Origin: an uncultured Eubacteriales bacterium
GTDB lineage: Bacteria; Bacillota; Clostridia; Oscillospirales; Oscillospiraceae
Direction: 5' to 3'
NCBI GenBank assembly: GCA_900545405.1
Contig: UQYT01000054.1
Location: 1-10,900 of the forward strand
Length of the DNA: 10,900 bases
The notes under the pieces: generated by a model
What the model was told of the DNA's origin: nothing
What the model saw: the letters and a program-made list of their open reading frames with translations, nothing else
Database searches by the model: none
Position numbers and translations under genes: made by a program
In this document: positions 1-6,695 of the stretch, in pieces
Position numbering within the stretch: the first letter of the stretch is position 1
How the letters are laid out: the number at the start of each line of letters is the position of its first letter

Positions 1-127
1 TTCAGACCGCATCCAGAAGTCCCTTCTCTGGTGCTTATTTGCATAAGCTTTTGCTTACATTGTTTAATTTACAAGGTACACAACGCTCTCGTTTTGGGCA
101 TCTTTCACAGCGCCGTCTCTCGAGCGC
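1..127 (-). other. Leader of a probable ribosomal RNA operon, with boxA-like motif (continues off the left edge)
   Basis: Read on the minus strand, this stretch follows a near-consensus promoter and contains, at 61-79, GTACCTTGTAAATTAAACA. This closely resembles the boxA region of Bacillus rrn leaders (GTTCTTTGAAAACTAAACA, from memory). It also holds a perfect small hairpin (arms 33-38 and 43-48) and an imperfect one near 12-30. No protein reading frame with a ribosome binding site starts here. The combination of strong promoter, UP-like tract, boxA and structured AT-rich leader is the usual front end of a 16S gene in Firmicutes. The 16S itself would lie beyond the window, so the identification is an inference; a leader for another highly expressed operon is the main alternative. 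Confidence 0.6.
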
Positions 128-133
128 TTGACT

Positions 134-185
134 AATATAACACCTCCTGCCCGACTTGTCAACAACTTTTTTCAAAAAAATCGAT
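134..185 (-). promoter_or_regulatory. Strong sigma-A promoter with UP-like element, probably rrn P
   Basis: On the minus strand there is a perfect -35 TTGACA (157-162), a 17-base spacer and a -10 TATATT (134-139). Upstream of the -35 (163-185) is an A/T tract on the minus strand (TTTTTTTGAAAAAAGTTG), the kind of sequence bound by the alpha subunit at rRNA promoters. The start would fall near 127-128. In Firmicutes, rRNA promoters commonly initiate with GTP, and a G is available at 127. Growth-rate and stringent control would be expected if this is truly rrn. Confidence 0.75.
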
Positions 186-200
186 CTTTTTTCCGGACAC

Positions 201-230
201 TAAATAGTGTGGTCTCAGCTGGACATACTA
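201..230 (+). promoter_or_regulatory. Forespore-type (sigma-G/F) promoter for the ger operon
   Basis: The sequence CATACTA at 224-230 fits the sigma-G -10 consensus (CATNHTA) exactly. TAAATA at 201-206, 17 bases upstream, matches five of six positions of the TGMATA -35. Germinant receptor operons are classic sigma-G targets. The start site expected 6-8 bases downstream falls on or next to the ATG at 236, so the mRNA would be leaderless or nearly so. This agrees with the absence of a Shine-Dalgarno sequence before that ATG. Confidence 0.55.
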
Positions 231-235
231 CCCAC

Positions 236-1708
236 ATGTTTGAATATTCTACTGAAAACACGCGGCTTTCCATGGCCGCCATACGCGAAGTCTTTTCCGG
301 CTTCGCAGATTTTGAGTGCCGCGGGGTGCTGCCCGGGCTCGATTCCGTGGGCGGATTGTGCGTCTGCTGGGTGGACGGTCTGGCGGACGGGGAGGCGATA
401 GCGGAGGACATACTTCGCCCGCTCACGGAGCCGGTGCGGGCAGAGGGCCTCACCGAGCGCCGGCTGCTCGAGCTGCTCGAGCGCGGGGGCGTGTACTCGA
501 GCACGGTCCGCCGCCGCACGGAGCTGCCCGACGTGGTGACCGACCTGCTGGCGGGCTTCTGCGCCGTCGTCTCGGACGGCGCGGCGGCGGCGCTCAGCTT
601 CGAGGTGCGCTCAAAGGCGACTCGCTCCATCTCGTCGCCCTCGGTGGAGAAGAGCATCAAGGGCGGCAAGGACGCCTTTGTCGAGACGCTGCGCGTGAAC
701 ACCTCGCTCGTGCGCCGCAAGCTCCGCACGCCGGAGCTGCACCTCGTCGAGACCACCGTCGGCCGCCGCTCCGGCACGCGGGTGGCGGTCATGCACGTGG
801 AGGGCGTGGCGAAGGACGGGCTCGCGGAGGAGGTGCTCCGGCGGCTCGACGCCATAGACATCGACGGCCTGCTCACGGCGGGCGACATTGAGGAGTACAT
901 CGCGGACTCGCCGCGCTCGCCCTTTCCGCAGCTGCTGCACACGGAGAGGCCGGACGCCTTTGCCATACATCTGCTCGACGGGCGCGTGGGCGTGCTCGTG
1001 GACGGGCTGCCGCTGGGCTTTGTGCTGCCGGCGGGGCTCGCGGCCTTCATGCGGGTGCCGGAGGACTCGTCGGACCACTTCCTCGTGGCCTCCATGCTCA
1101 CGCTGCTGCGCTGGGGGGCGCTCTTTCTCTCGCTCTGCCTGCCGGCGACCTTTGTGGCCGTCTCTATGTACCACCAGGAGATGCTGCCCGTGAAGCTGCT
1201 GCTCTCCATGACGGCGGCGAAGCAGTACGTGCCCTTCGGCGTGGCGGCGGAGGTCATAGCAATGCTGCTCTCATTTGAGCTGCTGCAGGAGGCCGGGCTG
1301 CGCCTGCCGGACCCGGTGGGCCAGACGGCGTCCATCATCGGCGCGCTGATCGTGGGCCAGAGCGCTGTGGAGGCGAAGGTCGTGTCGCCCATCGCGGTCA
1401 TCGTCGTGGCGCTCGCGGGCATCTGCGGCTACGTCATGCCCAGCCGGGACCTCGGCTCCGCCGTGAGGCTTTGCCGGTTGGTGTTCGTGCTCGCGGCGGT
1501 GCTGCTGGGGCTCTACGGGCTCATCGGGGCGCTGGCGCTGCTCATACTGCACCTCGCCACGCTCGAGAGCTTCGGCGCGCCCTACACGGCGCCGTTCACG
1601 GACCGCGACGCCCCCGGCGCGCTCATCGGACTCATCAAGCGGCCCAACACAGCGGACAAGTTCCGCTCCCCGCACCTCGCGGGCCGGAACAAGAGGAGGC
1701 AGAAATGA
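236..1708 (+). CDS. Spore germination protein, GerA family (germinant receptor A subunit)
   Basis: The product is the large A subunit of a germinant receptor in the spore inner membrane; with B and C subunits it senses nutrients and triggers spore germination. From the ATG at 236 it has 490 residues, the normal family length. An N-terminal cytoplasmic region (about 1-285) contains the family pattern around VCWVDGLAD. It is followed by a membrane domain with several hydrophobic segments, and signature stretches such as PFGVAAEVIAMLLSFELLQE, RLPDPVGQTASIIGALIVGQ and LESFGAPYTAPF. The tail is basic. An in-frame TTG at 128 would lengthen the protein, but it lies at the transcription start region of the divergent promoter and upstream of the forespore promoter, so 236 is preferred (272 is a further possibility). 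There is no obvious Shine-Dalgarno at 236. The stop overlaps the next gene's ATG (ATGA), which indicates translational coupling. The germinant recognised cannot be read from sequence. Confidence 0.93.
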   Translation: MFEYSTENTRLSMAAIREVFSGFADFECRGVLPGLDSVGGLCVCWVDGLADGEAIAEDILRPLTEPVRAEGLTERRLLELLERGGVYSSTVRRRTELPDVVTDLLAGFCAVVSDGAAAALSFEVRSKATRSISSPSVEKSIKGGKDAFVETLRVNTSLVRRKLRTPELHLVETTVGRRSGTRVAVMHVEGVAKDGLAEEVLRRLDAIDIDGLLTAGDIEEYIADSPRSPFPQLLHTERPDAFAIHLLDGRVGVLVDGLPLGFVLPAGLAAFMRVPEDSSDHFLVASMLTLLRWGALFLSLCLPATFVAVSMYHQEMLPVKLLLSMTAAKQYVPFGVAAEVIAMLLSFELLQEAGLRLPDPVGQTASIIGALIVGQSAVEAKVVSPIAVIVVALAGICGYVMPSRDLGSAVRLCRLVFVLAAVLLGLYGLIGALALLILHLATLESFGAPYTAPFTDRDAPGALIGLIKRPNTADKFRSPHLAGRNKRRQK

Positions 1709-2856
1709 GGCGTGCACTTGCGGTAATGCTCTCGCTGCTGGTTTTTCTGCCCGTCTCGGGCTGCACGCTCTCGGTGTACAACAACTACCGCGAGCTGGAG
1801 CGCCTGCAGGTCATCGAGACCGTGGGCTTCGACGCGGCGGAGGACGGGGGCGTGACGCTCTCCATCTCCGCGGGGCGCGACGCCTCGGGCCGGGAGCCGG
1901 TAAGGGCCTCGGCCTCGGCGCAGTCGGTGACCGAGGCGATGCAGGAGCTGCAGGACCGCTCCCGCAGCGACGAGCTCTTCTTCTACGGCACGGGCTGCAT
2001 CCTGCTCGGCGAGGCCGCGGCGGCCGAGACGGCTCGCTGGCTGGAGCTCATCGCCCGCTCGGAGTCGCTCCGGCTGGACACGCCGCTCTTCATCGTCCGC
2101 AGCGGCGAGGCCTCCGAGCTCGTCACCGAGGCGGGCGGCGAGGAGAGCGACATCACGCAGATAATGCAGGCACTCATGCACTACGCGGAGAAAAGCGGCC
2201 CTGCGCGCATCTACACCTGCGCCGACGCAGCCCGCGCGCTGATTGAAAACGGCGCCGCGCTGACCGGCGCGGTGCGCGAGGGCGAGGACGCCCCCAAGGA
2301 GGGCTCCCTCACGGCGGAGCTGGACGGCTACGCCATCCTCGGCGGCGAGGGGCGGCTCATGGGCTATATCGACGGCGAGGACGCCCTCGGCGTCGGCCTC
2401 TACGGCGGTGAGCCCGGCCGCGCGGCGCTGACGCTCTCGGAGGGCGTGACGGTCGAGCTCGCGGGCGGGAGCGTGGAGCTCGTGCCCGCCTGGGGCGAGG
2501 ACGGCTCCATCACCGCGCTCGAGGCGCGCGTGAGCGTGGACGCCATCGTCCTGGAGGCCCTGCCCGGCCTCGAGCTCGGCTCGGACGAGGCGCGGGAGGC
2601 GATAGAGCGCGAGCTCGCCGGGCGCGCGGGCGGCTGGATATACAATATATTAAGTAAGAGCGTCTCGCTGGGCCTGGACTTTCTCGGCCTGGGGCGTCGG
2701 CTGGAGCGCGGTGACCCGGAGCGCTGGCACGCGATGTCCTCGCCCTGGAGCTCGATGCTGCCCGAGCTGGAGATAAGCGTCACCGCCGGGGCCGAGCTGC
2801 TGAACATCCGCGAGTTTGCCGGGGCGCCGGACTGGAGTGGCACGTATGAACAATAA
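1705..2856 (+). CDS. Spore germination lipoprotein, GerC family (germinant receptor C subunit)
   Basis: This is a 383-residue lipoprotein subunit of the germinant receptor. The start at 1705 has a strong AGGAGG (1693-1698), overlaps the gerA stop by four bases, and gives a textbook lipoprotein signal: basic MRR, a hydrophobic stretch, and lipobox PVSGC with the lipidated Cys at residue 20. Soon after comes the family-typical N-terminal segment (NNYRELERLQVIETVGFD). A further family-like stretch is TDELFFYG-like at SDELFFYGTGCILLGE. The middle (about residues 190-290) is acidic and Gly/Glu rich, and the C-terminal domain resembles the GerAC C-terminal fold. Maturation needs diacylglyceryl transferase (Lgt). 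The gene overlaps the following gerB by 11 bases. Longer in-frame versions starting upstream inside gerA lack a signal peptide and are rejected. Confidence 0.92.
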   Translation: MRRALAVMLSLLVFLPVSGCTLSVYNNYRELERLQVIETVGFDAAEDGGVTLSISAGRDASGREPVRASASAQSVTEAMQELQDRSRSDELFFYGTGCILLGEAAAAETARWLELIARSESLRLDTPLFIVRSGEASELVTEAGGEESDITQIMQALMHYAEKSGPARIYTCADAARALIENGAALTGAVREGEDAPKEGSLTAELDGYAILGGEGRLMGYIDGEDALGVGLYGGEPGRAALTLSEGVTVELAGGSVELVPAWGEDGSITALEARVSVDAIVLEALPGLELGSDEAREAIERELAGRAGGWIYNILSKSVSLGLDFLGLGRRLERGDPERWHAMSSPWSSMLPELEISVTAGAELLNIREFAGAPDWSGTYEQ

Positions 2857-3973
2857 AAAAGCGCCCGGCGGCCTTACGGCGCGTCAGGCGGGGGCTGTCT
2901 GCTTTGTGGGGCTGCTGCCGCCGGCGACGCGGCTGCTGCCGGGGCTCTGCGCCAGGCTCGCGGGCCGGGCGGCCTGGCTCTGCCCCATCGCGGCGCTGCC
3001 CGTGCTGCTCATCGTCGCCTGGCTGATGAAAAAGCTCACGGCCAACGCCGCCGAGGGCGAGAACCTCGCCGGACTCATCCGGCGCGGGCTGGGCCGCTGG
3101 GCGGGCGGGGCCGTGCTCATCGTCTACGGGCTCTGGCTCGTGGCCTACGCGGGCTTTTCCCTGCGCAGCTCGGCCTCGCGCTTCATATACACCATCTATC
3201 CCGGCGCGCCGCCCTGGCCCTTTGTGATAGCCGGGCTGGTGATGGGGCTCTTTGCCCTGCTCGCGCCGGTGAAGGCGCTGGCCCGGGCCTCGGAGCTCTT
3301 CCGCTGGCTGCTGGTGCTCGCGCTGGTGCCCATACTGGTGCTGGGCTTTCTGGAGGCGGACGTGGAGACCCTGACGCCCGTGTATTTCTCGGACGCGGTG
3401 CCCGTACTGGAGGGCGCGCTCAGCGCGCTGGGCACCGGGGCCTTTCTGCTTGTGAACATCGGCTTTCTGGAGCGCGGGCCGGGCGAGCTCCGGCGCGGGC
3501 GCTTCTGTCTGGGCGCGGCGCTGCTGATGGCGCTGCTCGTGGCCGTGACGGTCGGGCGCTTCGGCCATGAGCTGACGGGTCGGCTCACCTACCCCTTCTT
3601 CGCCCTAGTGCGGAACACCAGCGTGTTCGGCGTCACGGAGCGCATCGAGGCGCTGGTCACGGCGCTCTGGGTGCTCTCGGACTTCGTGCTCTTCGCCTTT
3701 GCGCTCTCGGCGGGCTCGGGCTGCCTGCGGCTGGCCTTCGGCCTCGGGCTCGACGCCGTCTCGGAAAAGCGCGCCCTCTTCGACCTTCGCGGCGGGCGCT
3801 GGCTCATATGGCTGTGCGCGGCCGCCTCCGGCGTGACGGCGGCCCTGATAGCGCCCGACTCTGCGGCGCTCAAGCTGGTCTCGGACGTCATAGCGCCCGG
3901 CGTGAACCTGCTGATGCTCTTCGGCCTCGCCCTGCCCGCGCTGCTCATAGGGCGCATCCGCGGGAAGATCTGA
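2846..3973 (+). CDS. Spore germination permease-like protein, GerB family (germinant receptor B subunit)
   Basis: This is a 375-residue integral membrane subunit of the receptor, related to amino-acid/polyamine/organocation (APC) transporters and thought to form part of the germinant-binding site. The start at 2846 has GGAG at 2834-2837 and overlaps gerC by 11 bases. About ten hydrophobic segments are spread along the protein. Family features include the N-terminal LTARQAGAVCFVGLLP segment, the extracellular-loop-like FIYTIYPGAPPWPF, and the conserved ERIEALVTALWVLSDF region (about residues 270-285). The end LLIGRIRGKI is a plausible natural C-terminus. The final base of the TGA stop coincides with the first base of the palindromic repeat downstream. 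The A-C-B order differs from the A-B-C order of the Bacillus gerA operon. No classical terminator follows; the palindromic element may serve that role. Confidence 0.92.
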   Translation: MNNKKAPGGLTARQAGAVCFVGLLPPATRLLPGLCARLAGRAAWLCPIAALPVLLIVAWLMKKLTANAAEGENLAGLIRRGLGRWAGGAVLIVYGLWLVAYAGFSLRSSASRFIYTIYPGAPPWPFVIAGLVMGLFALLAPVKALARASELFRWLLVLALVPILVLGFLEADVETLTPVYFSDAVPVLEGALSALGTGAFLLVNIGFLERGPGELRRGRFCLGAALLMALLVAVTVGRFGHELTGRLTYPFFALVRNTSVFGVTERIEALVTALWVLSDFVLFAFALSAGSGCLRLAFGLGLDAVSEKRALFDLRGGRWLIWLCAAASGVTAALIAPDSAALKLVSDVIAPGVNLLMLFGLALPALLIGRIRGKI

Positions 3974-4136
3974 GAACCTGTATCCACCGGCGCGGGATGC
4001 CGGATGGGCGAGAGATTTTTTCGTCGGCCAAGGCAGATTTTCGCAGACATACTTTGTGTATTTCAAGAAAATTTAACGCAGGCCGGCGGAAAAAGATCCG
4101 CTCAGACGGTGTCAACTGTCCGTGAATACAGGTTCT
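3973..4136. repeat. 164-bp palindromic (MITE/REP-like) element between convergent genes
   Basis: The ends are inverted repeats AGAACCTGTATCCAC (3973-3987) and GTGAATACAGGTTCT (4122-4136), matching at 14 of 15 positions. Further arms nest inside: 4012-4029 pairs with 4081-4098 (about 14 of 18 plus wobbles), AGATTTTC (4035-4042) pairs with GAAAATTT (4067-4074), and ATAC/GTAT (4049-4052, 4058-4061) closes a 5-base apical loop. The whole element can therefore fold as one long imperfect hairpin on either strand. It contains no coding potential. The ends complete both flanking stop codons (TGA of gerB, TAG of the LysR gene). It could be a miniature inverted-repeat transposable element, or a REP-like transcript-end structure. 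No matching target-site duplication is visible. Confidence 0.72.
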
Positions 4137-5013
4137 AAATCTCCAGCACGCCCTTGGCGCAGTCTATCATGCGCAGCATGGCAGGCGTGGCCTCGCGCTC
4201 GGAGCGTATGGCCATGCCCAGCGTCCGCTTGAGCGGCGGGTCCAGAGGTATGGCCGCGACGTCCGCCGTGTTGCCGTCAAGGATGAGCTTGGGCAGAATG
4301 GTCACGCCCAGGTTGTGCTCCACCATTGAGAGGATGGTCACGTCGAAGTTCGAGGAGAGCTTCGCCTTTTTCGGTATGCCCGCGATGCGCATCGCGCGGG
4401 CCAGGTCCTCGTCCGGGACGTTGGAGGTCGTGGTGTACACCAGGAAGGGCTCGCCCTTGAAGCGGCCTATCGGGAACACCTCCGCCCCGGCCATGGGGTG
4501 GGTGCGCGGCAGGACGGCCATCATGGGGTCGTCCTGTATCTTTATCGTGTCGAAATTGAAGTGCGGCTGCAGGCTGGTGAAGGCTATGTCTATGCGCCCG
4601 GAGCTGAGCCACTCCTCGATCTCGGGCCCGTTGCCCTCCAGCAGCTCCACCGAGATGCCGGGGTAGCGCTCCTGAAAGGCCTCGAGTATGCGGGGTATCC
4701 AGCGCAGGGAGATGCTCGAGTAGGTGCCTATGCGCACCGTGCCGCGCTCCACGCCGCGGGTGAGGGCCATCTCCTGTTCCAGGCGGTCGGCGTTCTGCAG
4801 CAGCTCGCGCATCAGCGGCGCCAGGCGCTCGCCCTCCGCCGTCAGGCGCACGCCCCGGTTCCCGCGCAGCAGCAGCGGAAAGCCCGCCTCCTCCTCCAGC
4901 GAGTTCACGATGTGCGTCACGCCCGACTGCGTGTAGCCCAGGCTGTCCGCCGCCTTCGAGATGCTCCCCAGCTCCGCCGCGGCCAGCAGCGCAGCTATTT
5001 TTGCCGTGTCCAT
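4135..5013 (-). CDS. LysR-family transcriptional regulator
   Basis: This is a 292-residue LysR-type regulator. Residues 1-60 form the winged helix-turn-helix (AAAELGSISKAADSLGYTQS, then a recognition-helix region and RGNRGVRLTAEGE), followed by a linker helix. From about residue 90 comes the periplasmic-binding-protein-like effector domain (GTVRIGTYSSISLRWIPRIL, GRIDIAFTS). The start has AAGGGGG a suitable distance upstream and its own TTGATA-17-TATAAT promoter, which is overlapped by GATATTA repeats, suggesting autoregulation. The ligand is not predictable. It lies downstream of psuG on the same strand but behind a strong terminator, and it is convergent with gerB, so no target operon can be assigned from position; the psu operon is only a candidate. 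The TAG stop is completed by the end of the palindromic element. Confidence 0.93.
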   Translation of the reverse strand: MDTAKIAALLAAAELGSISKAADSLGYTQSGVTHIVNSLEEEAGFPLLLRGNRGVRLTAEGERLAPLMRELLQNADRLEQEMALTRGVERGTVRIGTYSSISLRWIPRILEAFQERYPGISVELLEGNGPEIEEWLSSGRIDIAFTSLQPHFNFDTIKIQDDPMMAVLPRTHPMAGAEVFPIGRFKGEPFLVYTTTSNVPDEDLARAMRIAGIPKKAKLSSNFDVTILSMVEHNLGVTILPKLILDGNTADVAAIPLDPPLKRTLGMAIRSEREATPAMLRMIDCAKGVLEI

Positions 5014-5027
5014 GGGACGACCCCCTT

Positions 5028-5079
5028 GATATTACAAAATCTAATATCTGATATTATAATGTCTCTCTTTACTAATATC
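5028..5079. promoter_or_regulatory. Cluster of four GATATTA/TAATATC half-sites, probable LysR operator
   Basis: GATATTA occurs at 5028-5034 and 5050-5056, and its exact complement TAATATC at 5042-5048 and 5073-5079. The first pair is a perfect 7-bp inverted repeat with a 7-base spacer that includes the T-N11-A pattern of LysR-type sites (T5032, A5044). The outer pairs cover the -10 and -35 of the LysR promoter. Negative autoregulation by the LysR protein is the simplest reading. Confidence 0.5.
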
Positions 5080-5081
5080 AA
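5053..5081 (-). promoter_or_regulatory. Sigma-A promoter of the LysR gene
   Basis: The minus strand shows -35 TTGATA (5076-5081), a 17-base spacer and a perfect -10 TATAAT (5053-5058), about 40 bases before the ATG at 5013. The GATATTA repeats overlap both boxes. Confidence 0.75.
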
Positions 5082-5174
5082 TATGTATGTTACTTTTTAA
5101 ACGAAAGAGACAGCACCCCCATCCACGGTGCGAGAAAATATAATTGATTTTCCTCTTCCAAACTCCCATATCCA

Positions 5175-5205
5175 CAAAAACGCCGCCCAATGGGCGGCGT
5201 TTTTG
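5175..5205 (-). terminator. Rho-independent terminator of the psu operon (symmetrical)
   Basis: A perfect inverted repeat (5175-5189 against 5191-5205) has a GC core, CGCCGCCC/GGGCGGCG, flanked by A5 on one side and T5 on the other. On the minus strand the stem is followed by TTTTTG, 13 bases past the psuG stop. The A and T tracts also make it a possible terminator on the plus strand, though no plus-strand gene feeds into it. Confidence 0.9.
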
Positions 5206-5218
5206 TTTGCCTTTCGGC

Positions 5219-6130
5219 TCACTTCTTGGCGTATTCGACAGCGATCTTCGCGGCGACGCGCGCGTTGTTGAGCGCGAGGGCGACGTTGGACTTGAAGCTC
5301 TCGCCGCCGGTCAGCTCCTTGACCTTGGCCAGCAGGAAGGGCGTGATGTCCTTGCCGTGCACGCCGGCGGCGTCGGCGGCCTCGAGGGCGACGTTGATGA
5401 TGCCCTCCATGTAGTTGAAGTCGAGCCCGTCGGCCTCGTCTATCGGGTTGGCGATGAGGACGCCGCCCTCCATACCGAGGGCCCACTTGGCCTTGAGTAT
5501 GGCGGCTATCTCGGCCTCGTCCTTGGCGGCGTAGTCGAGCTTGTGGCCGCTGCGGCGGCAGTAGAAGGCGGGGAACTCGTCGGTGCCCACGCCGATGACC
5601 GGCACGCCCATGGTCTCGAGGTACTCGAGGGTGCGGCCGATGTCGAGGATCTGCTTGGCGCCCGCGCAGACCACGGCCACGGAGGTGTGGGCCAGCTCCT
5701 GCAGGTCGGCGGAGATATCCATCGTGACCTCGCCGTGCCTGTGCACGCCGCCGATGCCGCCCGTGGCGAACACGCGCACGCCGGCCATCTGGGCGATGAG
5801 CATGGTGGTGGCGACGGTAGTGGCACCGTTGCGGCCGGAGGCGATGTACACCGGCACGTCGCGGCGGCTGACCTTGCCCACTCCGTCGGCGCGGCACATG
5901 ACCTCCAGGTCCTCCTGGGAGAGGCCGACCTTCAGCTTGCCGCCCATGACGGCCATGGTTGCGGGGACGGCGCCCTCGGAGCGCACGACGTCCTCGACCT
6001 TGGCGGCAAAGTCCAGGTTCTCGGGCCAGGGCATGCCGTGGCTGAGGATCGTGCTCTCGAGCGCGACCACAGGCGCGCCGGCTTCCAGAGCCTCGCGCAC
6101 TTCGGGCTTTATGTCCAGATATTCGTTCAT
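5219..6130 (-). CDS. psuG: Pseudouridine-5'-phosphate glycosidase
   Basis: The enzyme converts pseudouridine 5'-phosphate and water reversibly to uracil and ribose 5-phosphate, cleaving the C-C glycosidic bond; the family is Mn-dependent and cytosolic. From the ATG at 6130 the protein has 303 residues, close to the E. coli PsuG length. AGGAGG lies at 6138-6143. Family signatures are VVALESTILSHGMPWPEN, GAVPATMAVMGG, GKVSRRDVP, NGATTVATTM, VFATGGIGGVHR, DISADLQELA, TPFLLAKVKELTGG and KSN. By comparison with E. coli PsuG, Glu25, Lys86 and Asn282 correspond to the catalytic Glu31, Lys93 and Asn289, and Asp138 to the metal ligand Asp145. It is the last gene of the psuK-GNAT-psuG unit. Its frame continues upstream without a stop into the GNAT gene, so it may be made both alone and as a fusion. 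Confidence 0.93.
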   Translation of the reverse strand: MNEYLDIKPEVREALEAGAPVVALESTILSHGMPWPENLDFAAKVEDVVRSEGAVPATMAVMGGKLKVGLSQEDLEVMCRADGVGKVSRRDVPVYIASGRNGATTVATTMLIAQMAGVRVFATGGIGGVHRHGEVTMDISADLQELAHTSVAVVCAGAKQILDIGRTLEYLETMGVPVIGVGTDEFPAFYCRRSGHKLDYAAKDEAEIAAILKAKWALGMEGGVLIANPIDEADGLDFNYMEGIINVALEAADAAGVHGKDITPFLLAKVKELTGGESFKSNVALALNNARVAAKIAVEYAKK

Positions 6131-6694
6131 GTGACTTCCTCCTATATCAATATGATGGGTACGCACTTTATCGGGCGGGTTGAGGATCCGCTCCATCGTC
6201 CTTATGACGGGGCTCCGGTCCTTGCGCGGCTCGCCGTAGAAGTAAAAGCCGTTTTTGAGCCAGAAGGCCTCCGCCTGCGGGTTCCCGCTAACTACGCCGA
6301 GCGCCGCGCGGCGGAAACCGTAGCCTGTGAGCGCCTCCAGCAGCTCGGAGATGATCCGCGAGCCCTCCCCGCAGCCCTGGAGCGCGGCGTCGACCATGAA
6401 AAAGCCTATCCACGCCGTCTCCGCGTCCGGCCAGCCTACGATCAGGTCCAGGACGGCATTCAGCTGTCCGTTCCGGCCGAAAACGCCGAGGTAATATTTG
6501 TCCCGCTTGCTCTTTCCGGGAGGCAGGGCCTCCAGGTCGGCGTGCACCTCAGCCACAGTGGGAGGGGGGCAGCCGTAATACTCGTAGTAGAGCGGGTTTC
6601 CCGCGCACAGCGCGGCGATGTCCGCAAATTCGGCCTCGGTTATGTACCGCATGTTGTGCGCGTGAGTGAATTTTCTTACGTTGAGTCTGCCCAT
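5219..6694 (-). CDS. Continuous GNAT acetyltransferase + PsuG reading frame (fusion or GNAT gene lacking its stop)
   Basis: From the ATG at 6694 the frame runs 491 residues. Residues 1-171 are a GNAT-type N-acetyltransferase (YYLGVFGRNGQLNAVLDLIV, IGFFMVDAALQG, the acetyl-CoA loop QGCGEG, and NPQAEAFWLKNGF near the end). Residues 172-188 look like a translated leader (they include the psuG Shine-Dalgarno read as I-G-G-S), and residue 189 is the psuG Met. The GNAT start is one base after the psuK stop, with GGAGGAG about 14 bases upstream; an alternative Met15 at 6652 has no ribosome binding site. The acetyl acceptor is unknown. Either translation yields a real bifunctional protein, or a one-base indel has removed the GNAT stop: TAA is present off-frame at 6168-6170 and TGA at 6147-6149. 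The GNAT domain is confident, the fusion is not. Confidence 0.7.
   Translation of the reverse strand: MGRLNVRKFTHAHNMRYITEAEFADIAALCAGNPLYYEYYGCPPPTVAEVHADLEALPPGKSKRDKYYLGVFGRNGQLNAVLDLIVGWPDAETAWIGFFMVDAALQGCGEGSRIISELLEALTGYGFRRAALGVVSGNPQAEAFWLKNGFYFYGEPRKDRSPVIRTMERILNPPDKVRTHHIDIGGSHMNEYLDIKPEVREALEAGAPVVALESTILSHGMPWPENLDFAAKVEDVVRSEGAVPATMAVMGGKLKVGLSQEDLEVMCRADGVGKVSRRDVPVYIASGRNGATTVATTMLIAQMAGVRVFATGGIGGVHRHGEVTMDISADLQELAHTSVAVVCAGAKQILDIGRTLEYLETMGVPVIGVGTDEFPAFYCRRSGHKLDYAAKDEAEIAAILKAKWALGMEGGVLIANPIDEADGLDFNYMEGIINVALEAADAAGVHGKDITPFLLAKVKELTGGESFKSNVALALNNARVAAKIAVEYAKK
6138..6143 (-). promoter_or_regulatory. psuG: Internal ribosome binding site for psuG inside the GNAT-PsuG frame
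   Basis: AGGAGG on the minus strand is separated by seven bases from the ATG at 6130. This is stronger and better spaced than the site before the GNAT ATG, and it lies just before the point where similarity to PsuG begins. It supports independent initiation of psuG. Confidence 0.8.
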
Positions 6695-6695
6695 T

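Noticed and set aside
128..235. N-terminal extension of the GerA protein from the TTG at 128
   Set aside because: It overlaps the divergent promoter and the forespore promoter, has no ribosome binding site and lies outside the usual GerA N-terminus.
1471..1704. Longer GerC reading frame beginning inside gerA
   Set aside because: It would hide the lipoprotein signal peptide, which starts precisely at 1705 after AGGAGG.
5105..5175. Weak hairpin and an A/T inverted repeat between the LysR promoter and the psu terminator
   Set aside because: The stems are short and imperfectly placed, with no adjacent T run or gene to explain them.
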